The position numbers and the translations under genes are program-made. The notes beneath the pieces are model-generated. The model worked only from the letters and a program-made list of their open reading frames with translations. It did not search any database and was not told where the DNA came from. Shown here one piece after another: positions 11,209 to 25,073 of a stretch of DNA of 64,000 nucleotides. How positions within the stretch are numbered: the first letter of the stretch is position 1; the number at the start of each line of letters is the position of its first letter. The DNA comes from Pseudomicrostroma phylloplanum. Its lineage: Eukaryota; Basidiomycota; Exobasidiomycetes; Microstromatales. Location of the stretch: assembly GCA_039545275.1 (NCBI GenBank), contig BCHS01000013.1, positions 310,001 through 374,000 of the forward strand, in the 5' to 3' direction.

Positions 11209-12686
11209 GATGTCCGGGATTTGGCTGTTGCAGAAGACTCGGCAGTACGAACTTCTTGGATGGCTATGCTTTATGGTGTCTTCCTATCGTCGTCCACCTC
11301 AAGAAGCCTTAAAGCTTTTTTGCGCAATGTCTCCTCCTGAAAACAGACGCTCGGGATCAAACATCGTGTAAGTCTGGGGTGGCTCTCATGACGTAATGGG
11401 CAAAGATGTGGCAGGTTTTGGTCTCAGACGATACCAACATGGGGCGCATGTCAGCCATGCCCATTCTGAGTCTCAGAGTGAGTGGTAATCGCGCAGAATG
11501 ATCTTCCTCTCTGCCCAGGGAGTGGGAGCCGCCATTGATCCGATCCGCTATATGGAACTTGGATCACTGTGTTCGGCTGAGGAAAAGCAAAGCCATCGCA
11601 GAGCCGGCGGCTGAGTAGAACGGGCGCCCGTCTTGTCTGCCGGCCGGCGAGGGCTGTCATGAGCTAGCAGCCCTACTCGTGGCGACCATGTCTCAGAGCA
11701 ATCGTTCGGTAGCGGACATGCAGTGTAGGAAGAGAGCAAGGTAATGAAGGAACTATGCCTCGTTGGTTGATGGATCCGCGTGAAGGTATCACACTTGACG
11801 CTACGCATCCTCACATCACAATGGACTGAGAGCGCCCGTCTCCCTATGTCGCGACGATTGACTTCATGTTCCGTGTCCGAAAGCTGTCTCCTCTGCCTTG
11901 CGCCTTGGCAAAGTCATTCTGCTTGAGGCGGGCGGAGCAGCGAGCTTATTGTTCGGGAATCTTATTCAAAGCCGCCGCCCTCCCACAGTTCCAATGCATA
12001 AGCTGGGCGGCCACAGACCTTGAGGAGCTTTCCCATGATGGGCGCGGCGAGTACTTGTACTGAAGAGACAGAGCACGAAGAAGAGCGGCAAGGAGAGGGA
12101 GCTCTCAGTGGAGCGAAGCAAGCAAGGCCGGGCCAGGATGATGTGTGAATCCCGGCTTGCTCAGGCTGTGGGAGGTTTCTGGGTTGCGAGTGTGAAGCAC
12201 GCTATGCTTATTTTATTGGCACTTTGGCCTCCTCTAAGCGAGGCCCAGGTGCATTTTACCAAAAGGGGACGCGGGGCCAGCAGACGCAAGGCCGCTGCGA
12301 CTGACGCACATCCCTGCCGGGATAATTCCTGAGACACCCTTGGCCTTGCCGAGCACCGGGAAGCGGCAGCAGGGCCAAGAGCAGCAGCAGCAAGCAGCAA
12401 GCGACCCGCCCGTAGCCGCCTCTGCCAGGGCGAGCAAGCAATCCCCAGCCGCTGCCAACCGCTATTGCCGGTACGCAGCCGTGTCTTGTTCATCTAGTCA
12501 CACACATCACACATATCTCCTTCTCCCTTCGAGCGTCGCCAATCGCGCCTCAAACGCCCGCATCTGCGCCCGCATCCTCCTGGGTCAGACGATTCACCCT
12601 AGCTGCATTCTCATCCCCTCCCCAAGCCCCTTTCCCCTCCTCCTCTTCTGCTGGTACAGACGGAGGGTGCAGAGGCCTCGCGGCCA
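11209..12686. promoter_or_regulatory. Intergenic region upstream of RIM15
   Basis: Divergent spacer of about 1.5 kb between copy B (minus) and RIM15 (plus). Its right end (12340-12680) is rich in CAG/GCA and then pyrimidines, compatible with a long RIM15 5' leader. Open frames here have no recognised domains. Confidence 0.4.
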
Positions 12687-15600
12687 ATGTCACCCGCTCC
12701 CGGCTCGGGCGGCGACGTCAATGCAGCCCGGCCAGATGAGGACGCAGCCCTGGCAACCGCTGGACCGTCTTCTCCCTCGCCCTCTGGTCAGGATCTTCTC
12801 CAGCGGGGATCCCTCGAGGCTCAGTCCGAGCAAGTCTCGAGCGCCGGGTCTGCCGAAGCTTCCAGCTCACGTATAGCCAAGGCATCACCACCGCCTCCGG
12901 CAACTCCATCGGCTCGCGGCAGCAGCGGCAGCATGCCCAGTCCTTCATCCGTTGCCGCTTCCTCTTCATCCCGCTCGCCGTCCTCGACTAGCATCATACC
13001 CGGCGCCAAGCAGCAGCGGCGACCATCTCGAGTCGAAGCCCTAAGTCCTCTGTCCAACATGTCCAGTTTCCAGCGATTCCCGTCTTCCTCATCGTCATCG
13101 TCGTCATCGTCGGCGGCGCCAGGGGCTGCGCACATGCCGTCAGGCAGTGGGATCACTCTGGTAGACCCATTGGAGGCGTTGCGACCTGCAGAGAACACAG
13201 CAAATATCTCAAACGATGATGGAAGGCAAGAAAACGATGGTGAGTCTTACAAGGAAAGAAATTCCGGCTCGATTTCAGTCTAGGGGCTGTTGGTGGGCGT
13301 AGCTCAGCTGAGCATTAGAGTCGGCCAGCTCCGTCGTAAGGGTCCCTGGGCAGCCGGTGGTTCAGGCGGAGACGCGGAGGGGGAAATCCAGGCGGGCCGT
13401 GGGCGGGCGAGGCCAGGCTGCCTCACGCACCCACCCCCTCCCTGCCTGGGCCATGACCCACCGCCTCACCTCGCCTCGGGTCGCCCCTCCCTCGCCCTCC
13501 TAATTGTTCGTTCCCATCGGATGTCGATCTCACACTCGCATCTCGTACCTCTGTCCGGTCCCGTTGCTCCCGCTGCCGCGATCATCTGACATCCCCGTCT
13601 CACCTTCCCCCTCGGTGCTCTTTAGGCTTTCGATCCATCAGTCGTGGGTCGTCTGCCGCCGGCGTGTACGATCTGGAGGACGAGGGAGCTCCTACCTCGC
13701 AATCGATCTCGCTAAGTGTCCCTGGTTCAGCACGACTAGAGGACGTCCACGAAGAGCAAGACTCGCCATCCCTACCGAGTCCAGGCGCCCCTGGCACGCC
13801 ATCTCGGCCACCGCCCTCATCCTTCATCGATCCTTTCGCCAGCGCCAGGGCCTCTAGATCGGTTTACTCCTCTCCCACAGGAGCTTCGACAGCCTACGAC
13901 AATCCTCTGCCCCGGCGATCTTCTCAACATTCGCCAAGCTTTGTCATCCCTTCACCTCTCACTTCCACTGCCAATACCTCCTCCTCTTCCTCTACGTCAT
14001 CGTCATCAAACACTCCTCTACCTGCGGATCCTGCTTCCTCATCGCTTGCAGTCCCAGGCTTGAGCAGGACAGCTCAGTATACTGGATCTGCTGCTCCTAC
14101 ATCCGCGGCCAAGCTTGCCAGAAGTCCCTTCGATAGCACACCGTCCTTCTCCAGCCCGCTAGCTCATGCTTTGATTGTTCCTGGAGACGCGGCAGAGGAT
14201 CTCGAGCTTGATCAGCAGGCGTCCGCGCCAGACTCGTCGCCGATGGCGTCGGCTCCCACTGCTCGAAAGGGGTCAGCTGGCGACTCTCCTGAGCAAGTAG
14301 AAGCCTCGCTAACGAGTGTAGGCTCCTCTGTCCAGCAGCAACAGCCCTCGCCTTCGAGTCGTAATTACATGTCACCATGGAAGCAGCAGGATCCATCCAG
14401 CCCTGAGGCAATCTCATCAGGATCGAGAGGCGATCAACAGTCACAATTCGTCCAGCAACGGCACCGTGGGTCCCTTCCCGATGATCGCAGAGCTAGCAGC
14501 GGCTCCTCCAATGCTTCAATCAGACGTACGAGCAACGATGTCTCTTTCCAGAGGAGGCACGGCAGCATAGAATCTCAGCCAAAGACAGGTCAAGTCTTAA
14601 GAGTCATCAGCTCGGGCCGAGGATCTACATCGTCCATGGGGCCGCCTCTGAGCATACCTCGCCGACATGGCTCATCTGTCTCATCAACCAACTCTGCCGC
14701 TTTTGCTTCTGCCTCAACGAGTCCAGACGAGGGCACTTTCTATGCCTCGATGCGAGGTCTGCCAATCAGAGGCAGGGGGGACCTCGACGGTAGCGAGGGT
14801 AGTGGTTCGGTCGGATGGGCGCGGTCCGCGAGCGGCGCATCTTCCGTGGAAAGTCCACGCTTGTCAGCTCCGGAGGTACAGCCTCACCTGAGTAGATCCT
14901 CATCTCTTGCTTGGGATGCTGAAGAGCTGAGGGCAGCCGGACCAGCAATGATTCCTGTGGAAAATCGAGCCGTCAGTGCTACGACTGCTCGCCGGCGCAA
15001 ATCAAGCGTAGCAGCTATCGCAGGAGCCGGACATCGCAGGGCAAGGTCTCTCGGCGGAGCTCTTCTGGGAGCAGATGGCGCAGGCTCCTCGCCCATTGGA
15101 GGTCCGGATGGAGTAGACCCCAATCTCGTAGCAGCTATTCGAGCCGGCGATGCGAGCATTCCCGGCACCCCCATGGGCGAGTCGGCATCGTCATCCAATT
15201 ACTACGACGCCATGAGCACCTCTGCGGGCGGCAAAGGGGCCCCACCTCTCGCATCTTCCAGCACACTACCGACGTCCAACTCTTCCGCTACCGGCTCTCT
15301 GCCTGCCACTCCTGCAGGTCTTGCGAAAGCATCGAGGAAGCCATACGGCCTGCTGAATGTTCAGCCAGACACTCGAGCGCTCGCCAATACCTATCCATCA
15401 ATGGTGGTGCCCTCGACGTCTTCAAGGAAGCGAGCAGTGACGACGTCCGGGGGTGGAGGGCGTGAAGACGCGGAAGACTCTGCAAGCCGTTCAGGAATGA
15501 CTCTTGATGCGGATGAGGGTGGATCCCCCGTGTCATCGCTGTCTCCATCCTCGGCTACCGATCAGCGCTTGCCCCCCATAGACACCTCGGGAGACTACAC

Positions 15601-18600
15601 GCGCTCGAGAACAAGAAGTCAAACGGTTGCTAGCTCCCCTTCTCACAGTCCACGGGCCAATCACCCGACCTTGGGCTCTGGGTCTTCTGCACGAATGTCA
15701 CAAGGACTCGGTGACGCAATACGGCTGCAGAGAGTTCCAGCGTCTGTACGGCTCGCCGGGGATCTCTTCTCGGCACATCAGCATGCTGGGGGACAGTACC
15801 AGCCACAGCACGCTTCGGGTAGCGGTAGTCATCGCTTGAGCCAGTCTATCTCTGCTATGTCATCAGCTTCTGCATCACTGCCTCAGTCGCCCGTTGCACA
15901 GCATGAAGCCCTGAGTCACGGATTGGGTATCGGAGTCCACGGGCAGCCGCTTAGAGAGGCAAGTCCGCTGCTACCAGCTACTCCCTCTGCAAGTCCCCGA
16001 CCGTCTCCGAGGCATTCTTTCGGCGGGCGCGGCTCCGGCCGCGGAGCCTCGGCTGCCTCGTCTGCTAGCGTCTCACCGGTAGTACCCTATTCCGATAGCA
16101 TGGCTCCAGCACTGCCTGCTTCGGGCTCTGAGGCGAGCCGTAGTATTCTTGCTCCCCTCACGTCAGCTCGGCACATGTCACGAGACGTCAGCGATCGAGA
16201 CATGTCCTGCGAACCTCCCGCCGCTGGATTGTCCATGTCTCTCGGCGGCGGATCGGCTTTTGCTACCGCTATGGCCATTCGGTCTACGAATACTAGGAAG
16301 GCCAGAGCTAGCGCATCATCAGGCAGCGCATATGCTCCGTTGCTCTCTGTGTCACCCAGTCAGTCTAACAGGCTGCTCCCTATACGCAACGCTGCAGATC
16401 GCCGGTCTTTTGGTCCGGGTGAGCTTCAAAGGAGATTGGAAGGCGGAATCGGAAACTTCAGCCATGACACCTCGATGGTACCTTCCGGCTCCGGCCTCAC
16501 TCCCAACACCACACCTGAGGCTACAGACTTAGGTCTTCAAAGCGACGAAGTACCGCGCCAGCAGGACCCGAGGACACACGGGCGAATGTCCTTTGCCTCC
16601 GGCGCCCTGCCAGGTCAATCGGCTCTGCTGACTCCAGGCGATCCCGACTTCCCCAAGGTGACTGGCACGGATGACTACGCACGCTTTATTGTGCAGAGTC
16701 GTACCGCGAAGATGCAAAAGTGGCGGTCGTCCAATGCACTCAAGGGAGGCAAAGCTGGTACAGGAGATGGCGATGCGGACTCCAACAATTCTTCCGAAGA
16801 GCAGGATCTTTCTTACTCGGGCAGTCTTGCTTTAGGCCGGAGAGGGACTGTAGTTGGCCTCCCCGGCTCTTTGACAGGCCCAAGAGGCAGCAATGCTTCA
16901 GCTGCTGACTTCCTCAATGCTGCTGTCATTGATGCCGACAGTACGCGAGAGATCGAGTGGGTTGACTGGCTCGACGAATATCGGAAGATGAAGGAAGCCA
17001 AGCTGAGGACAGAGCAAGAAGAGCAAGGGGAGGTCGGGGGGACATCAGCAAGACCGCCACAAGCTGCGGGCTCGGACACAAAAGAGCCTCAAGCCTCTTC
17101 TCCGATCGGAGATGCAAGGAGATATGCGCCCAGCAGGGACGAATCGGCGGAGAGCGGCTTGTCCGCCTTTAGCTGGTCCAACAGTGGCAGTGATCAGAAT
17201 CAACGTTCATCTCGGCCTCCCTGGCCGCCTTCAAACGACGAAGACAAGGAAATTCGTTCGGCCGCCCCAGCTACGCCTCTGTCGGCAGACGCTCTGCGTC
17301 GAGGTCTTGGCGGTCCGCCACGAAGGCCGTCCGAACCTGCTGGCGCCAAGGAAAGCAGCACCAATACCGGCTACGCCAACCGTAATCGCCCTTCTTCAGG
17401 CCTCATGCTCTCTGACCTTTCACCGGTCACTTCCATATCGGAGAGAAGAGGATCAGCATCGAAGCCGGTCAATCGTCAAGGTGCACGCAATGCGTCTCTC
17501 TCCCCCGTCACTAGCAGAACAACTAGCACTAGCACCAGCGGCGGCCTGACCGGTTACGCGGGTCACCAAATTCCTTCTGGCAGCAGTAGTAGCGGTCCGT
17601 CAAGGAAGCGTCGCCACCTTGGTAGCAAGATCGAAGCATGGTGGGGCGCTGTCAAGAGCAACTTTGCGCAACCTGGTCCCAGTTCGCCAGGACACCATCG
17701 GAGTGCCAGCGGAGGGCATTTGGGGGCAGTGCGACCCTTTGACCGGCAATCTCTCAGAACCCGCGGAGAAGGCTACCATAGGCATGCAAGTCAAGACGCG
17801 CAAGATGACATCAAGATGCGCCTACCTTCCCGGCCGGGAGCTTCTGCGACCGCTCATNCCCCCGCCAGCAAGTCGCAGAGACCCGTGCTGCGAGGGGCCT
17901 CGTCTTCGCCGTTGCTCATGAAGCCCGAGCCCAGGTTTGCAAATCCACGTGCGGAAAGTGCGAGTGTGATCCCGTCGACGACTCCTCGCGAGTCTACAGA
18001 TACTTCGACCTCGGAGGAGAGAGGTAGAGAGAGCTCTACCGCTGCTTCTTCTCGAGGCAGCTCACGTACATCAATAGCTCGGCGAACGAGAGAACCGCCT
18101 GCACCTCTCTCACTGGACCACTCTGGCGTGCCGACAAGTGCTTCGCCAACGGTCGGCGCTGCTTCTGATATTAGAAGGTTCTCTCCGTCTTGTGGCGTTT
18201 CTTCCAGCGGTAGTCGAGGGGAAGGCTCTCGATCGCCTCTCTTCCGAGCACTGAGCCCACCATTGAGCAGGAGCTCGCCCTTGGCTTCGGGAACTGGAAG
18301 CCTCGCGGAGGATCAGCTGCAGCAGCAGGGACTACAACAGCAGGCGAAACCCAGGCGACCTCTTCTACCACGTAGCGGCACTTCGGACTCAGCTTCTGGC
18401 AGTGCTGGCAGCGGTCGTCAGGGCCAGCTACAAGGCCAAGGTGGTGTCTCTTCGAAGGACATCACCATACAGTCTGTACGACGTCATATCCGTCACCGCC
18501 TCGCTGCCTCCAAGGACAGCTGTGACAAAGAGCTGCGCAAGATTGTCAACGCCGTCAATTTGTTCGTCGAAGCGAGCATGGAGGAGAAGGCACGCCAGGA

Positions 18601-21600
18601 CCTCACCCTCGAGACTGCTTCAGATGTGGGTGATGAAGAGTTGCGGATGCTCGATGCCGGGATGCAAGACCTCCAGCTCGAAGGCGATACTAGAGGAGCG
18701 CCGGAAGATAAGCACGGAGCGACGGCACGATCAGCCAGCTTGCAGAGGACGGCCAGTCATCGGTCACAGAGGAGTATCTTTGAGACTCCTTTGCCCAACC
18801 CTGATCTGCTCTCGCCACCCGAAGCGGCAGACCCTGATGAAACGCCGCGAGCTGGCTTGGGCATGGATCCCTCCACCGATACGGCACCAACGCCGCGGAG
18901 ATCAGGACCGCACACAGCTTCCTCGGGCTACAGCCTGCCACCTCCTCCAGCTCGGTCTTCTGCAGCACTGGCCCTTTCTTCTTCGATGCCTGGCACGTCG
19001 TTCAGCCTTGCGGCCCGCAATCGCACTTCAAGATCAGTGTCCAGTTCTCGTCCAACCTCTCGCTCACACTCGCCACTGCTTGGGGCTACTCGGCACGAGC
19101 TAGGTCAATTTTCACCTCCTCGTAAGACACGTCGACTGCCGGCTGAAGATGCTCCCCTTGAGCCATATATCCCGGCCTTGCAGGATATTGTAGGTCTTGC
19201 TCTCGATGTATCAGACACCCCGATCACGGCGCTCACAGCCAGACCTGGAGCCTGCTCCGAGATTATTGCTCAGGTGCAGACTGTTGGGCAAGCGTGGGAC
19301 GAACACCCAGACTGGCCAGGACGTGGCTGGTACGTGCAGCTGCTGCTGGCAGTCGCAGGGCTTAGTCGAGTAGTCGAGTGGTGGGAGGCAGAAAAGGGCT
19401 TTTGGAACTTCGACGATGAGGACGAACCGCAAGACGCTCAGCCGATCAGCTTCGGCTTTGGTCAGTCTGGTCTCTACACCCAGAACCTCGAGGGAGAAGC
19501 CGTTCCTGCTGGAAGCCCATTGAAGGCTAGGCAGTCACTTGCTGGTACGATTGCGTTGCCTCTGTCCACTCACACAAGTAGCGCTGCAAGCTCACCAGCA
19601 CTCGAACCTCGAGACCGTCGGATCTTCTCCGAAGGCGATCGTTCACGTTTCTCACAGATGGGATCCATGCATGCTCCGGCAAGTGAAGAGGCTTTCAGAC
19701 GCGGATCCCTGACAGAGGGCGCAGCCAGTCTAGGTCTATCCGGCCTTACTGCGGACGAGGCTGCCGTTGCACCAAGCACTGTTGCACAGCAGCCTGCACA
19801 GCAAGAGTCGCCCAACATTCTCATGGAGTTGAGTCTCGATCAAGAACGAGTCATTTACGTCAGTCCTGCGTGGCGTCAGGTGGTCGGTACCGACCCATCC
19901 ATGCTACTAGACACGCCCATCATCGATTTGCTGGCCACCAACGACGTCGAAACTTTCGCAGAGGCTACAAGACAACTGCAGCAGAACGAATCGCATACTG
20001 TGGAGATTGCTTTCCGCCTCCTGGTCCTGGCAGGATCAGCCGATGACAGTACCGAATCTGTAGAGCCTCTCAATCTCTACCAGGAGATGGAGGGCAAAGG
20101 AATGCTTATGCGAGACCGAGGTGACGGCCAACCGACCCACACCATGTGGGTGTTTAAGCCAGTCGGCAGTCCTGAGCCTGAAGCCGATCTCTCCTCTAGC
20201 CCTCACAAAGCGGCCGAAGTTGACCCTGCCGCAGCAATGACTGCCGCCAACATCAGCACAGACCCGCTGCTGTGTCGCATCTGCGAGCGCGACGTGCCCA
20301 CTTGGTTCTTCGAGAAGCACTCTGAGATCTGCAACGAGATCCACCGTCTGGAAATGGAAGTCGGTGACTGCAACGAAGGCCTGTCTGAGCTGCGTCGTAC
20401 GATCCGAGCCATCCTCGCTCGTCTTGACGACACGACAGGAACAGAGCCGCCTGCTGAGTATCGCGGGGCCCTCCTGACCACACCAGCGCCTTCCAATGAG
20501 CCACCCTCTGCGATTGAGCACCTCAAGCTTCTTTCGCCTCGTCCTCCGCCGCCAAGTGCTGTTCGCAAATCCCACTTCCGAGCTCTCGAAGCGGCTCTCG
20601 AGATTCTACAGATTGCCAAAGAGATTTCGACTCCCACAATCAAAGAAGACGACTTGGCTCAAACCGTCGACAAGCAGCGCTTGCTTTCCCCGACCTCGGA
20701 GAACAGGATTGTCCAAGTACGCAACTGGCAGCCGCCTTCGGTCGAAGATCCTGCACTTGAAGTCCTCATGGCGGACGTGATGAGTGCAACGCGCAACAAG
20801 CTCAGCGTCGTCAATCGTACTCTGAACACGATCGTGTACGTCGAGACTGTCAGGCTAGAGTGGGAGGAGAGAGTCGACGCTGCCTTGGCCGCTGTTGCAC
20901 AAGACAATGATGAGTCTGTCGGATCGACGAGCCAAGATGACTATCAAGAAGGCTTGTCGGGCAGTGAAGCCTCAAACGCCTCGGACGCTGGAGGGGCCCA
21001 TCAACTGCCAGACGCGCCTATTCCAGCAGATCTTTCTGTCGTGTCAGAGACTGGAGAGACATCGATCAAGGAGAAGACTGAAGCTGAGCAAGACGAAGAA
21101 GATGCTGCCGAGACGTCTGCCATCCTGTTGGAGAGGGATGATCGAGACGATGCCGAGACGGTCGCTGTGCCGCCGTCGGGGCCCCTCTCGGCACGGAACT
21201 TCGGAGCTGATGTAGATGATTACGACGAGATTCCTGGCGTCGAAGGCCACATGGGTGGGTCAGTCACGTCTCCAGACCCACCGACAGGCAGTCACGATTC
21301 AACTGGCATCCCGATTCCGAAGATCGGTGGCGTAGCAGCCTCGCATCCGCCGCCGCCGCGTCCTCGAGGAGATCTGACGATATCAACGCTTGGTGAGGAT
21401 GCAGTGATCAAGGGTCCTCCTCCCGTTGCAGTGCAACAGGCTGCGCTGTCCAACATGAGGAGAACGCGATCGCGGTCTCGCTCACGTCGGCAGTCAAGCA
21501 TCGATCCCAGCCGGGCCGGCAATATGCTCTACACCCCTCCACTCTCACCACGGCAATCGCCCTCTGAGGGCTTCGGTGGTCAATCTCACACCATGAGCTA

Positions 21601-24600
21601 TGGCTCTTCGATGCGACGGGTCTCGACCCATCGGCCTTCTATGGGCGGCAGCAACGCTGCAATGTCACCTCGCTTGCCTCCTGCTGCTCCCTCTTCACGT
21701 CCTACAGCTTCGTCTATCAAGGACTTTGACATCCTCAAGCCGATCAGCAAAGGCGCGTTCGGCTCCGTCTTCCTGGCCAAGAAGAGGACGACAGGTGATT
21801 ACTATGCCATCAAAGTCTTGAAGAAGTCTGACATGATTGCGAAGAATCAGATCACCAACGTGAAGGCTGAGCGAATGATCTTGATGACTCAGACGCAATC
21901 GCCCTTCGTTGTCAAGCTCTACTTCACTTTCCAGAGCAAAGAGTACCTCTACCTGGTCATGGAGTACCTTCCAGGTGGTGACTGCGCTTCGCTTGTCAAG
22001 ATGCTCGGAGGTCTCGACGAACAATGGGCAAAGCAGTATCTCGCAGAAGTTGTGAATGGTCTGGAACAATTACACGCGCAGAATGTAGTTCATCGAGATC
22101 TGAAACCGGATAATCTCTTGATCGACCAGAAAGGCCATCTGAAAGTCACCGACTTTGGTCTGTCGAAGATCGGTCTGTTGGGCCGCCAGACGAGACCCGC
22201 TACGGCGGCCACTTCGTCTACGGCGGGCAAGCCCCCTTTCTCTGCGACCGGGACGGGCCATAACAAGTCAGACTCATTTGGGTCATCCGTTGGCACCTCC
22301 GGCCCGGGCTTGATGAGATCAGCTTCTACGCGTAGCAACACGAATGCTTGGACGGATTCGTCTCTCGGATCTTCACCAATGACGCCGGGTTCCGGAGGCC
22401 TCGGACAGAACCAGGCTTTCTTTGTCGCTCCAACTCACGGACCATTGGGCCGCATCGTCAGCAGCGAATCGAGCGGATCAGACCTTGCCTCTGGAACCGC
22501 TGGAGTCATGGGCAAGCCGCAGCCGATTGCTATGGCAACAGCTCATGCCGAGAGTCCTGGGACACCATTTGGTCAGCATATGCTTCTCGATCAATTGAGC
22601 CCATCGGGTCCACACTCTGCCAATTCAGGAGGATCAGGCGGCCAACATCAGCAGGTCAAGAAGATCGTAGGCACGCCGGACTACCTCGCACCTGAGAGCA
22701 TTCTGGGTATTGGCATGGATGACAAGGCAGTAGACTGGTGGGCGCTCGGCGTTATCCTTTACGAGTTCCTCTACGGCTACCCACCCTTCCATGCAGAGAC
22801 GCCCAATTTGGTATTTGACAATATCCTCTCCCGCAACATTGATTGGGAAGAGGACACCATGGACATCTCGCCAGCAGCTCGCGACCTCATGGAGCGCCTG
22901 ATGTGTACCGATCCAAAAGAAAGGCTGGGTTCCCGGGGTATGGAAGAGATCAAGGCTCATCCATTCTTCGAGGGTATCGACTGGCAAGACATCGTCAGCA
23001 AAGAGGGACCATTTGTTCCGCAAATTTCTGATCCCGAGTCGACCGACTACTTTGACTTGCGAGGAGCGATGCAACAGGACTTTGTCCACGAGTTTGCTGC
23101 CACAGCGCCAAGTGTGACCGCTTTCGCTCAGGCAATCGAGAACAAGCGACTGTTGGAACCTAACCGCACACCAAGTCGATTGACTATCCGCAACCGTCTG
23201 GATCGCACTCGCACCGAGCGTGTCGTCGAGCAGTCGATGACCGACGACTTCGGATCATTCAGCTACAAGAACCTGTCAGTACTGAAGCAGGCCAATGATG
23301 AGGTCATTCGCAAGATGCGAGATGAGCAGCACCTGAGTCAACAGTTGGCTGCCCAGCACAAGGAGGAGCAACATGCTCAGCTGCAACATCAGCCGGCCCA
23401 GCAGTGGCAGCACGGACAGTCATCGTCTGCTGCAGCACTGCAAAGCCGCAATCGCAGCTTGTCAGCCAAGCTTGCTGCCGCCAATGCAGCCCGTGCTGGC
23501 TTCTCCCAAGCTCAAGCTGCAAGACCGCCATCTCCAGCCTTGTCTGTGTCGACTCAGAGTTCGGGCCAGCTGCGAACACGCCAGCCCACCTCTCCCGCTC
23601 CTGTGTCTCTCAGCGCTTCCTCCTCTCTGCGGCACAAGCCTCGAGCTTCAGACATGAGCAGTGGCAGCGGCAGCGGATCTGGCAGTGGCTCGCCCGCTGG
23701 CACAGGTACCTTCGTCACCACTGTCATGGAGCGGAAGCGATCTCAGCTTGCCGAAGATGATGCTCAGAACATGATGAGGAAGACCTCCCTACCGTCACGG
23801 TTGAGGACAGCCTCCTTGAGCACTACGGAGCATCGGTCTTCTGCATACTCGTCTCACCTTGGCAGCTCCGGATCATGGAAGCCGCGACATTCGCTTGTCG
23901 ACGAAAATGCTGAGCAGCTCCTGCTGGGCGATGGTGGACCTGCATCTGCGCCAACGGCAGCCGATGGCAGCGTGCTGGCCAAGGAAGTTGTGCCTGCAGT
24001 GCCAGAATGTCTGGTGGCAGAAGACAACCCAATCTCGCAGAGGATGTTGTGTCAGGTGCTTGGCAAGATGGGCTGCAAGTGTACAACCGTTAGAAACGGA
24101 GCAGACGCGGTGCGATTGGCGATGGCCGATACCATCTACGCTGTCCTCTTCATCGACTTGACATTGCCCATTGTCAATGGCTCGGATGTGGCTCGGATGA
24201 TCAAGTCCACGCGCAACGTCAACTCGCAAACGCCGATCCTTGCCTTGACGCCCTACGACAAGGAAGAGCCCCTGGACGTCACAGGAAGCGTCTTCGACGG
24301 CTGCATCACCAAGCCCGTCGACACGGCAGAGGTGAGAGCGTTGATGCCTGCCATTCTCACACACCATGCTCTGTTGGTCAGTGGGGCACTGAGTGGCGCA
24401 GGAGCCAGTGGCGCAGAGGTCTTGCCTGGCGCTGGCAGCTTCAGTGGCGCTAGACAACGAGCTCGGACGAGCCAGGGCGGTCTGGGCAGACCACGGATGT
24501 GGCAGAAGGTTCGAAGCGTCTCTGGTCGGACCAACATCTCCACTCCAGGCTCAGGATCAGACGGGGTTCCGCTGGGCGGTTACTTCGATGACAAACAGTC

Positions 24601-24787
24601 TGCTCTTTTGACGGATACCGAGGGCGAGGAAGACGAGCAAGATGAGCTTGAGAAGGACGAGGATGTACTGGCGACCAAGCTCAGTACCATTACCTTGGCA
24701 GCGGACGGAGGTCGTGGCAGAAAGGAGTCGAGGGACGAGGATGCGGCACAGGGTCCCGTAGACAAGGAGGCAACACCTCAATTGTAG
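12687..24787 (+). CDS. RIM15: Rim15/Greatwall-family AGC protein kinase with PAS, zinc finger and receiver domains
   Basis: Nutrient-responsive Ser/Thr kinase controlling quiescence and entry to stationary phase. Exon 1 is 12687-13239; a 386-nt intron (GTGAGT...TTTAG) joins in phase to exon 2 at 13626-24787, giving about 3,904 aa. Domains: a Ser-rich disordered N-terminus of more than 2,200 residues; a PAS-like segment near 2246-2370 (VIYVSPAWRQVVG); a C2HC finger near 2401 (CRICERDVPTWFFEKH); a kinase at about 2885-3297 with SKGAFGSVF, HRDLKPDNLL and DFGLSK; an insert of about 160 residues before VGTPDYLAPE, the Greatwall/Rim15 hallmark; and a receiver domain from 3644 with acidic pair VAEDN, phospho-acceptor D3695 (FIDLTLP) and K3747 (TKPV). 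It is much longer than yeast Rim15 (1,770 aa), mostly through disordered sequence. Position 17858 is N, making one residue ambiguous. The PAS and zinc-finger regions are covered by the same uninterrupted frame. Confidence 0.94.
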
Positions 24788-25073
24788 CACTGTAGTACGA
24801 GACAACGACGTTGAGACGGCGAGGGAGGCATTGTGTCTCTCTACATTATACTTTTTCAGTACATCATGAGACGCCCCTTTCAATTTGATGAACACCTTCT
24901 CTAGTGACACAGCATCAGATTGAGGATCAGCCTGACTTGGCCGTGCACGGCGCGAAGCGGAAAGGGACACAGAGGCGCGTCGGAAGTGGTGGAGAAAGCG
25001 AGAAGGGGAGACTTGACGTGGTTCGCTTGCATACCATCCTCAGCAGCATCATATCCGGTCAAAACTCGCGCTG

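Noticed and set aside
13664..24787. RIM15 starting at a GTG codon in the long exon
   Set aside because: An upstream ATG exon (12687-13239) with a consensus donor joins in phase, so the GTG is only the first valine seen inside exon 2.
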